The notes under the pieces were generated by a model. It was not told the origin of the DNA and made no database searches. It saw only the letters and a program-made list of their open reading frames with translations. From the NCBI GenBank assembly GCA_037039685.1, contig JAWNGF010000003.1, forward strand, positions 4,066,571 to 4,130,570: DNA of 64,000 bases, in the 5' to 3' direction. Both the position numbers and the translations under genes were made by a program. Numbering within the stretch: the first letter of the stretch is position 1; each line of letters begins with the position of its first letter. Origin of the DNA: Ceratobasidium sp. AG-K. Taxonomy: Eukaryota; Basidiomycota; Agaricomycetes; Cantharellales; Ceratobasidiaceae. This document shows positions 1 through 12,041 of the stretch, one piece after another.

Positions 1-933
1 GCGTGAGCGAAGCAAAGTATTTAGCTTTGATCTAGCAACCCAGTAAGCATAAATCACAAGCAACCGAGCAAGACGTACCTGGATAAGCGTCACCCAATTG
101 CGATCAAAAATCCCTCGGCCCTGGAACTCTTTCACATCTTCCTGCAGGGTATTGTACAAGTACGCAGTCTGGGACGCGACCTTGGTCACCAACGCCTTCT
201 TCTCATCCACCAGTTTCTCGTACACGACTTCCGTGGCCTGGGCAATCACAAGCCCTACCAAAAACTTGACGACTTCTTTACTCAAATCGGTCGAGGGGGC
301 GTGGAGAAAGTTGTCGTTGATGTATGTAAGCATTCCCGCGGCCGTGCGAAAGTAGTGGATGGCGCGCTTTTGGCCTTCGGGGTCGGCTCGGTTTTGGCTG
401 GCGGCGATCGAGGTGTGGGTGGCTGCTATTTGGAAGATGATGGATGCTTTTTCGTAGGCGAGCGAGGTTTGAGTGGTTAGCTTTCCTGTAAAGGCGTCGT
501 TCCTAGAGTCGGATGTTAGATTTCAGATGTGTGAACTTGTGAGGTTGTCGTACCAAGGAAAGGATACACGAATCTCGGCGAATCGTAATTCGAGCAGTTC
601 GAGTTGGCCAAAGTACTTGTATAGCAAATCGCGGGCTGGCGTTGACATCATCGTGAGTGGCGAGATTGATGAATGGGGGTTACAAGTGCGTACCTGTTGT
701 ATCGCTTCCGGCTCCTCTTACTGCATCTTGTCTACATCTTTGGAGTGCGGCGCATTCAGTGGAATAGTTGTCTGCGCTCTCGCCATATGATTGTTGGATC
801 AGCGATCGGATGGGACTCGTCCAATCGACCTAGTAACATTGAGATATGTGAGTGTCCGGTATTGAAGTATTTTAGTTTGCAAACTTACCTCCTCCGTCTT
901 CTTCTTTGGTATGGAGATACAAGGACTGGTCAT
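1..933 (-). CDS. BRO1-domain protein, N-terminal part (runs off the left edge)
   Basis: Likely a Bro1/PalA(Rim20)/ALIX-family adaptor of the ESCRT pathway, acting in endosomal sorting or alkaline-pH signalling. Exons read on the minus strand: 933-889, 829-694, 635-554, 502-79 and 31 to beyond base 1; all junctions are in phase. The start ATG at 933 gives a short leader ending in PKKKTEE, as usual before a BRO1 domain. Diagnostic segments are [30 protein letters not shown] and the W-NDAF junction followed by [15 protein letters not shown]. About 238 residues are visible, roughly the first half of a BRO1 domain. The C-terminal part that would separate Bro1/Vps31 from PalA/Rim20 lies outside the window, so the subtype is open. 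It is transcribed divergently from the DUF7918 gene. Confidence 0.9.
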
Positions 934-1070
934 ATTGCGGTGGCAGTTGGGTCACTGCGGGGACTGCATTTCAAACCCATCAGGGCATCAGGGTCCAATT
1001 GGTTTGGCAATCCAGGGTCCGGACTGAACTCCTGAGCTCGACGACACCCATAGCTCCCGAAATAACAAGT
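934..1070. promoter_or_regulatory. Short divergent promoter between BRO1 and DUF7918 genes
   Basis: Only 137 bases separate the two start codons, so both 5' UTRs and both core promoters must fit here or overlap the neighbouring first exon. I see no clear TATA box. That the two genes are co-regulated is inference from the geometry. Confidence 0.5.
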
Positions 1071-2444
1071 ATGATTCGAGGTAAGATTGCAGCTTGGATA
1101 TCTATCGACCACGAGGTCCTTCCAGAGAGCGAAACAAAGCATGAATTAGGAAAGGCTGTGTGAGTTTATCGCCCTGCGTTACTGCGCCTCCTCACACTCG
1201 CTCAGATGTTGGATCCCGTCCAAAGCTGGTGCTCCGTTTCGTATTGGATACACTGCACATAACCGTGGATATGATCTCAGAGTCTCGGTGTATATCGATG
1301 GTGAACTTGTTGCCGAACAGACGCATGCTCCGCGTCGTGGTCGGGCAGTCACCAGCGACGGCATCCGCGGGCGCAAGGATGACTCTGGCACCGAATGTCC
1401 CTTTTTATTCAAGGAGAGGTCCATTACTGGTCATTAGCCACTCTTTTTTTAATATTAAATTTGGATACTAAAGTTGCTTTCGCTATTGTTCCAGATAATG
1501 ACATGGACATCATCTCCGAGGCGAAGCTCTCTCAACTCGGATCTATCAAGGTTACATTCGCCTGGATTATAGCAGACCGAGCCTCCCTATCTACTAGACC
1601 TTGCAGAGACTTCAGAACAACCAACTCTCACCACGCCCCTATCTACGAAGGCCAAGTCAAACGCCAGAGCAGCGCAGTAGCCCACGCCGCCGGACTCGGT
1701 GCAAAACGAAAGATCTCGCCCAACTGGTTCAGCGCCAAGCACAGATTCATGCGCAGTCGGCAGACCCTCAGGCCCCTTCGCTGGAGAGAAACAACCCTGC
1801 GTTCGACCACTTTTGAATTCAAGTACGCTCCCAGAGGTCAGACATCAATTGCCAAACATGAACAAATATACTAAATGGGCTCTCGATCTTTTAGAACACT
1901 TGTCAGCAGAAGGTATTCTAGAGTGTTCGCTGCCATCAAGCCCGAGCATGGATACCCCTAACAGTAGGAGGTTTGCTACCCACTCGCCTTGGAGGTCGCA
2001 CGTGGGCACACCTGTAAGTATGATTTCAGCCCCCCGTTCATCGCTCCTAACATGTTATTAGTACCGTGAATTATGGGATGCAAGCTTTACAAACTTCCCC
2101 CGGGTGAACGCTCGTGAATTATGGCTCGGTGATTCAGAGCTGGACTTTAATACTCCCGTGCGCCCCTATGTCTCCCCACCTTTACCCCGATTATTAACCC
2201 CCGCCATGTCTAGGTCAAACTCGGCAAACATACGATAAGCAATTACACCCCTGTTAACAAGTCAATTAGCTATACCCCTTTGACCAAGCTAGGCAACCAC
2301 ACCATTGCAAACAGCCCACCAGCTAGGTTCACTCCACTGTTCAAGGAAGAAACAGGAGATACGTCGATTGTCGAAATCACCGCGGACGAGTTTTACAGAC
2401 GCGAGGTGATTGACCTGACAGGACTCGACTCGGATGACGAGTAA
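1071..2444 (+). CDS. DUF7918-type protein, function unknown
   Basis: Six exons: 1071-1159, 1206-1429, 1495-1836, 1895-2013, 2062-2157 and 2214-2444, all in phase, giving 366 residues. The N-terminal part has the pattern I associate with the DUF7918 family of Agaricomycetes: AAWISIDHEVLPE, then CWIPSKAGAPFRIGY, a VYIDGELV strand, and a middle segment PIYEGQ...AVAHAAGLGAKRK. A later FEFKYAPR motif precedes a low-complexity tail ending in VIDLTGLDSDDE. These proteins are often multicopy in this group and have no assigned activity. No signal peptide or membrane segment is evident. The family assignment is from memory of motif patterns; a Pfam search would settle it. Confidence 0.75.
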
Positions 2445-3283
2445 TACATCAGTTTGGCGAGCATCGCATCAGGGCCTAACGTTTAACATTTTTTGTTCTA
2501 TTCAATTTTGGGGTTTATTAGAGCAGATTGCTCTCACACGGTATTTTATGGTTTTGTTCTGTAGTTTGTACAATAGTATTCATTTTCGGGCGTCAAGCTC
2601 CCTTTCCTCGGGCGAGCCAAACATGACCAATCATATCATGTCAATAATGCGTCTTGGTTCTTCTGACGATCCACCACGGCAGCCGGAGTCACCTCGGCCG
2701 ATGTTCCTCGTCTGGACTCTGTGCAGACTCCCACACTATGGCGGTGCACTTTCACCCGCCAAGGCATTCACCGGTGACAATACGACTTTTGTTCGCTGCT
2801 TGATACGGCATCACGATCTCGACGCAAGAATTTGATGAACCATCATCTGAACTTTGCTAAAAACAGCCACCCTCCGGAAGTCCGTGACTAGAACAGTACC
2901 TAAAACTTCCACCTGCCGTATAAGGGCATATTCTCGGCGCAAGCGATCATGGACGCACGAGTACAAGCTCGGCTAGCAGGTACTAGACCCGTACAAGGCG
3001 CTCTCGGACAATGTTTACCTCACCGCCCATATATCATCCATCAAGCGCCCACTCATCCACCGTTCCCGCCAGCTCAGATCAAGAGTCGAGCCCATGCTGC
3101 TTGGCCGAAATGACCACTTTTTACTCGTGTTTGAGCGCTTCGCTTCGTCTTCCCGAGCCGGACTCGCCGAGTCCTTCATTTGTGACAGTCGACTGGGCTT
3201 GGCAGATGCGGGCTGAAATTTGGGATTAGTATAAATGCGTTGGGCGAGTTTGGTGGTTGGTCAACTCGAGCTCTTGGTTTAAG
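2445..3283. other. Intergenic region; TATA-like element before the chitinase gene
   Basis: No coding region that I can support. A TATA-like element (TATAAAT, 3230-3236) lies 48 bases upstream of the chitinase ATG and is a plausible core promoter on the plus strand. The open frame from 2434 to 2835 overlaps the preceding stop codon and shows no family pattern. Confidence 0.4.
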
Positions 3284-6200
3284 ATGGTGTCCTCTGTGGG
3301 GGCGCTCTTGGCTGTTGGTTCGTTGTTTGCTACGAGCGCGTTTGCTGCTGGTGAGTGCTTTCGCGTCGAAATTTGAAAGGACTGTTTCTAACTCGCGATG
3401 TGTAGATTGTACGACTGCGACTGTGGGGTCTCCGTACAGCACATGGTATGTTCGTTGGTTGATTTTTTTGGACTAATGCTTACCTCTAAAATTCAGTTAC
3501 GACATTTACACCGCTGCAAAAATCACCGCAGCCCAACTCACCTCCTATAACCCTGGCCTTGATTGTTCCAAGCTTCAAATCGGTTAGTCTATCCCACCAG
3601 TAGACGTTGCCCAACACTAATATCGTGCTCAATAGGCCAAAAGCTCTGTATCTCTTCTGGCACGCTCCCCTCAAATGCGCCAAAGCCCAACCCAGATGGG
3701 TCATGTGCCACCTACACCGCGGTTTCCGGCGATTACTGTGCGCTCATTGCGACCAAGTTCACTATTACTACCGCCCAGATCGAACAGTGGAACGCAGGAA
3801 ACTACAAATGGAAGGGATGCGCAAGCCTTCAACTCGGATACAAGCTGTGTGTCTCGTCTGGAACGCCTCCTCCTATCCCGTAAGTCGCACATTCTTGTGA
3901 GTCAGTATAGGTCTAACCGTAAATTTAGGATCAATCCGAACTTGCAATGCGGTCCTGAAACTGCCGGAAATGCAACATGTGCTCTGAAAGCGTGCTGCAG
4001 CGCTTATGGATTCTGTGGTACTACCTCCGAGTTCTGCAACAAGGCCCCAGTAAGTGTAATCATATCTTGACCAAGAATTCTTATCGAATATGATATTCCC
4101 ACAGAACGGCGATCCGTGTCTCTCCAACTGTTTTATGCCTACTCTCCCGTCCTGCTCGTCGAGCAAACTAACTCGTCTGGTCGGCTACTACGCGGGATGG
4201 GCCAACCGCCGCAAGTGTGACAAGGTTTCGTCCAAGCAGGTTGACTTGACCGGTTTCACCCACGTTCTGTAAGTCTCTCGCCGATTACATTTACGCGTAT
4301 ATGAATACTCAACGAGGAATTTAGTTTCTCTTTCGCCACGATTACGACCGACATGAAGATCAATATTGTATCCGACGATGTTTCGCTCCTCAACGACCTT
4401 GTAGCACGCAAGGGATCTACGAAAATTCTCATTGCTGTCGGCGGTTGGGCATTCTCCCAAGAAGGAAGCGAGAAGTCGCTGTTTACGACCATGATTTCGA
4501 CTTCGGCCAACCGGGCAACCTTCATCGCGTCGGTCAAATCGTTCCTTTCGACCTACAAGCTGGACGGCATTGATATCGATATGGGTATGTATTCGCGCTA
4601 TCTTTTGAGACGGCCTACTTATGTTCTGGTAGAATATCCCGCTTCGATCGAGCGAGGTGGCCCGCCAAGCGATACGCCTAACCTGACAGCGTTCTTCAAG
4701 GAGTTGAGGGCCGCACTTCCTTCCACTGAGATTTCGTTGGCTACGCCTTCTGGCTTCTGGTTCTTGAAAGGTTAGTACACCTTATTTTTCTATCTACACC
4801 GCCTGACATGATGGTATCAGGATTCGAACTTGACAAGATCGCTCCCCATGTCTCGTTCATCAACATGATGTGTAAGTTCCCGAGTCGAGGTGAAGTCTGT
4901 AGAAACTAAAACCAATCTAGCCTACGATTACCATGGTCCATGGGTGAGCTACATAAATTCTTTGTTCGTACACGGCTAACCGGCAATGGATACAGGATAC
5001 CACGGTGGCAGGAGCAAACTCATCTGCACTTCCTCATACTTCATTGGATGACATCAAAGAGAGCGTCTTGCTTTATACTCGTGTTGGTATCGATATGGCA
5101 AAAGGTTAATACTTAGTTGGTTCTAGTTTACGCAGTCACTTACTCGTTTTAATCCAAACAGTCAACCTCGGTATGCATTGGGTCGTCAATGATCACAGTT
5201 GGCAATACTAACATAGAAACAAGGTCTGGCTTGGTACGGGCGCACCTACGCTCTCAAGTCCTCGAGCTGCAACGCCTACGGCTGTGCGATGAGTGGCGGA
5301 GGCACCAAGGGAGAATGCACCGACGCAAGTGAGTGCTCAGCGCATATATCCACTCAAACCGATTACATATATCTCGACAGGCGGTGTACTCTCGTACTCT
5401 GAGATCACCCGACTCATTGGAAAGAATACCGTCAACTACGACAAGACCAGCCAGACCAAATGGTTCAAGAACGGTGGTGACTTGATTACCTACGACGACA
5501 AGGATACTTGGGCGTAAGTACAGCACCATCTACCTCACATGAGAGGTTGAAACTGAAAAAAATAAAATCGATAGCGCTAAAAAGGATTTTGCTGCAAAGA
5601 CATGTTTCGGCGGCACCATGGTGTGGAGTATGGATCAGGTAGATCCTCGTGGGTATTCCTGCTCATTTCATACGGCCGGCGAGCTCACCCCAAATCTCAG
5701 CCAAGGTTCCCGATAACACCGGAAACCCATGCAAAGACGCTAGCACCTGGGCCAAGGTACGCTTCAATAGGCTACAGCTTGGGCGGAACTCATATACCAC
5801 TATTAGGATTATGTTACACTGGAAATGAGGAAATTCTTCACTGAATACACCGACCCGACTCCGCAACCAGTCGGTGGGGTGCAGCCGGGTGGATGCGGTT
5901 GTTACAGCAAGACTGAACATGTTTGGCACCAAGTGGTATGTAGCAATCTGATTATTCCCATAATGATTCATAATAATGGACTATCTCCAGACTGCACTAG
6001 AGGGAGTCGTCAACTACATGATGCTCACAGGCGACAACCAATACAAGCACCATGTCACCTCTGCCGGGGTCGCCTTCACGGACGGAGCAATTAGCTTCTT
6101 GCTTGGATCGGGGGCGTTCCATGAAAGCCACGATGACGCTCTCTGGACGGTGCTGCTTTACTTCAAGATTGACGAGTGGCTTACGAAGATCGGCAGCTCT

Positions 6201-7307
6201 GACAGTCGCTACTGGGTATGTACTCAAATTATTGCCATTCAAACTATTTCCTAACCCAAGAATGGTTAGGATGCTGGTATTCGACTGTTGTCATGGACCG
6301 GCGAGGGACGAACCGATTCTCGGGATGGATCTACTGCAGCTTGCAATGGGGGCGGTAAGTACTGTGCGCTACACCTCGCCATGTCTCTGACCCAGTCGGA
6401 TGTCCTCTAGTTTGGTGGGAAGGAGGTGGAAGCTCGAAGAAGGGTTACAAGAACGCTATCACAAATGAGCTCTATATTGCTGCATCCGTGAAAGCCTATC
6501 TCAAGACCAAGACCAAGACCTACTTGGATGATGCTACAACCGCGTGGAAATTCTGTAAGCGGAGTCCGCATATAGCATTCGATGGCCACTAATTTCTGCA
6601 TAAAGTGAAGGACAAGATGTTGCGAGGTTCAGGTTATGCACAGCCCGGACTCTACAGCGAGTATGTCTGCACTACATTGGTATTTACACTTGAAACTGAC
6701 AAAAATTCAGCGGAACGAGCCTACCGGACTGCACAAACAACAATCAAGAAACTTGGACCTACAACCAGGGTGTAGTCCTCTATGCCCTTGGGCTCCTGTA
6801 CAAGGCAACTGGCGACCGCAGCTATGTTGATCAGGCCCTCGTGACGCTTGACGCGGTTATAAAGTACAAGACTAAGGATAATGTACTCGCCGAAGGTTGT
6901 GATCTTCCCGGTAACAAGTGCAACCACGATCAGGTGCGCACTGGAGTCCCAGAGTCGAGGGGTCATATCTAACCGTCAAGAAATCTAGACTGGCTTCAAG
7001 GGTCTCTTTATGCGCCATCTTCAGTACTTCTTGGAGGTTGTCAACGACCCGGCAGTCACTGGAAAGTACTCCGACTGGATTGGACTCCAGGCTCGTGCTA
7101 TGAACCAATATGCCCGTCAGTCTGATGGTCTAGTCGGGAGCATCTGGTGGGGCACAACGAGCGACGCGATCTATCCTGACTCTGTCAATGCATTCTCTTC
7201 GGGCGTCGATGCTGTCCTTGCATCACTTAAAGTAAGCAGTGTCTCGCAATACCTCGCGGTTACCGGATACTAACATCCACGCTACTCCTTAGTTCGGTAC
7301 ATGTTAA
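3284..7307 (+). CDS. Secreted multi-module chitinase: LysM - CBM18 - GH18 - GH76-like
   Basis: Twenty-four exons form one in-phase chain of 927 residues: 3284-3350, 3406-3445, 3497-3582, 3636-3879, 3929-4049, 4105-4268, 4325-4584, 4633-4770, 4821-4871, 4921-4943, 4996-5104, 5162-5170, 5224-5328, 5381-5513, 5575-5638, 5706-5756, 5807-5935, 5991-6215, 6270-6354, 6411-6554, 6606-6660, 6711-6933, 6989-7231, 7293-7307. Order: signal peptide (about 1-22); a degenerate and a clear LysM (about 23-145); a Cys-rich type-1 chitin-binding domain (about 150-200); GH18 with intact DGIDIDME, the acid at residue 328, and closing MVWSMDQ; a short linker; then a GH76-like domain from about 590 with an Asp pair at 646-647, WTYNQGVVLYALG and GFKGLFMRHL. 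It should bind and cut chitin and possibly alpha-mannan outside the cell. The weakest part is the linker, exons 16-17; two separate genes cannot be excluded without cDNA. Confidence 0.85.
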
Positions 7308-8292
7308 GCGGAATATATAAAATGTATTTACTGCATGGCAGTGTGAATCGACAATTTCTTTCTACATCAGTGGAACTCCGCGACCGCCTGTCAGAGGTTA
7401 TTGCAAGAGCATGCATTCAAGATGTCGTCCAATGGGCTCCTTAATATAGATATTGGGAACCTGATTGGTTGTGGTTATGAGTGGGGCGCATGATATCGGC
7501 GTTGATGTCCAGTAAAGTGAATCCTGGCGTCAACGACTCTTATATGGATGCCAACGTCCGTTGGTGCTGGTGAACCAAGGCATTGGGCAAACATGACCAA
7601 TCAATATCACAGTTTAGCGTTTCGCCATCCCATGCCGAATAACTAAAAAAAATTCTTACTATCCTAGTGCGCTTTCTACATCATGCGCTGGTACATCGTT
7701 GCGGCGTCTACAGGGCTTCGAATGCCGTCGTATCGTTCACACGCTAGCTAGACTTGATTTCTGTGTGAATTGGCCCGTTCTTGGCTTCCGAATATTTCCT
7801 AAATGGCTTTGCTGTGGTTCGGTACGGTCTTGGGAAACAACCAATATATCGGCAATCACTTGATTGTTAAACAGTAATGGCCGCAGAGCCGATCATATAG
7901 AAATTCTCCGTTCGCCTAACAGATGCTGAACCCAGGATATTTCCTTCTTGGGCGCCATATAGGGCATCTCGGCCTCTGATTGCCTCAGTTAACTTGATGA
8001 ACCAACGTAAACTTTTCCTTGGAAAGACAGAATATACTCCGTCCATAGTAATAGGAAGCCGAACCGGCCACAGTATACTTGGGAACAGCATTTCGCTTCA
8101 TGGCTCGAACTCCGGACTCGCCGATTCTCTCGTCTAGCCGGCTTCAGAGCCATGCGCGCGAGAATGAGCAGCGGCCGAAAATACACGACAGAAAGCATTC
8201 TGCCCTGGAATAAATAATCTAGTCAGTCTTGACAGAGAGGGCAACCCACATACTGGAAGCTCAAAGTGAGGCTTTCCATTACAGGAAAGCTC
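7308..8292. other. Intergenic region without recognised genes
   Basis: No supported gene. Several short open frames occur but none has recognisable family features or a convincing splice chain. The last stretch before 8293 probably holds the remains of the promoter of the duplicated chitinase pseudogene. Confidence 0.3.
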
Positions 8293-9365
8293 ATGGCTAT
8301 GGCCTCAGTGCTCATAACGGGTATATTTGCTGCTGGTGAGTTACGGGGTCGACTTCAAGTTGTCTCACGAGTATCCAACCTACCCTGCTATAGGTTGCAC
8401 CACTGGCACCGTTGGATCCCCGTATAGCACATGGTATTTGTCTTTGGTCTTCTAAGCTGCCACCCCTCTGGCCTACTAAATTACAGTTATGACATATACA
8501 CTGCTACGAAAATCACTGCTGCTCAGCAGGCAAGAGAAAATGTATGGCACCGGCTCCCGTGAACCGTACGCGAGTGCCACATGGGGTACCCATCCTCTGT
8601 GCATTTCCCACACATCCAGGCTTCCGCCACCCCTGCCGCCATCCGTACATGAGGGAGCTCAATGTATTTAGTAAGTATAAACTATATGTGACAGGTGCAT
8701 AGACATGACTGGGGGTGATTTCAGTACAAAACCAATGTCAACCAAAAATTGTGCTGAGATTCAGCATGCTTGGTGCACACTGAATTTCCGGCTTTTGGAT
8801 TTTGGCCCTTTTAAGTACAATGCATCGTGAGAGCTCGTGCGTACCGAATCGCATTTCAGGATGGCATCGATCTCGATATGGGTCAGTAACTATTCATGCT
8901 GGCGCAATTCGCTGCTCATAATCCTATCCTACCAGAACATCCCGTGCCCGCTGAAGGCTGTGACTTGCCGGGCAACGAATGTAACTACGACCAGGTACGT
9001 CTATTTAGGCGTCTCGTATGAACTTGACAACTAATACTAATAACCATCCTCCTAGACCGGCTTCAAGGGGCCCTTCATGCGCCATCTCTAGTACTTCTTG
9101 GAAGTTGTCAATGATTCGGCGATCGCCGCGAAGTACTCGGGCTGGATTGGGCTTCAGGCGAGTGCTATGAACCAATATGCCCGTCAATCCGATGGTCTGG
9201 TTGGGAGTATCTGGTGGGGCACATCTAGTGACGCAATTTATCCGGAAGCTGTCAATGCCTTCTCTTCGGGCGTGGATGCCGTCCTCGCATCACTCAAGGT
9301 GGGACCTATTTATGAATAGCAAATAGCACAGACTAATATTAAACTTCTAGTTCGGTACATGCTAG
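8293..9365 (+). pseudogene. Decayed partial copy of the LysM-GH18-GH76 gene
   Basis: The beginning repeats the parent gene: a short hydrophobic leader, GTVGSPYST and a YDIYTATKITAAQQ segment with the parent intron positions. Most of LysM, CBM18 and GH18 is missing. Around 8868-8882 a stray GH18 active-site fragment (DGIDLDM) appears. From about 8945 the GH76-like C-terminal exons resume, nearly identical to the parent (GCDLPGNECNYDQ, then QYARQSDGLVGSIWWG), and end in the same FGTC-stop. A stop codon interrupts the copy at MRHL*YFLEVV, where the parent has Gln. The large deletion and the in-frame stop make it non-functional. It carries both the N-terminal chitinase part and the C-terminal GH76 part, so the duplicated unit already had both modules. 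Confidence 0.85.
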
Positions 9366-9452
9366 CGGGATACTGTATGCAAAGTGTAATCAGAGTATAT
9401 AAATATATAGGTCTCCTATCTTTTTTGGCGCAAGGCGCTCCGGGCCTCTGCC

Positions 9453-11537
<2,085 letters not shown>

Positions 11538-12041
11538 GAGTGGACGAAAGGAGGATAATTTTCCGTTTTCAAGTGTTGCTATTTTATATGTACCATAGCT
11601 CCAGATACGCGATCCGCGATGAGTTCAGCGCTTGCATACGTGTCGTACCATTTTGTACCAGTCGTACCTCGGGCGTGATTAGGTTAGTCTCGCACGATAT
11701 ATGCGCTCTGAAACACGCGCGTGGGTAATTATCCCGATATACCAATGGTCCGGGTGTATTTGATAAGTGAGTTCATAGGAGCGACGATATTGACTTTCTG
11801 GGATTGGTCAACTGATCACTCTCAAGCGTCGTGAGACGATTGCTGACAAGAGACTCAAACTGTTGAAACACATTGCTAGCATACACAAAACAAGGCACCT
11901 AGACTGGCATAAAATCGAATCACGCATGAAAAAGTCGTAACATCATGGGTCGTAACAATAAAAATGGTGGGGAGAAACAAACAAGACGATAAATAACATC
12001 CTCATCACGCAAGGTAAAAATGTGTGGGCATTAAGCGGGGA
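11538..12041. promoter_or_regulatory. Upstream region of CYP51, downstream of the FHA gene
   Basis: About 500 bases between the CYP51 start and the FHA-gene stop, both genes on the minus strand. It should contain the CYP51 promoter and the FHA-gene terminator. No sterol-response element could be assigned by eye. Confidence 0.4.

Noticed and set aside
2434..2835. 133-codon plus-strand open frame after the DUF7918 gene
   Set aside because: Begins inside the last exon of the DUF7918 gene in another frame and has no recognisable features.
8293..9365. Functional second chitinase gene
   Set aside because: Most of LysM, CBM18 and GH18 is deleted and the GH76 part has an in-frame stop.
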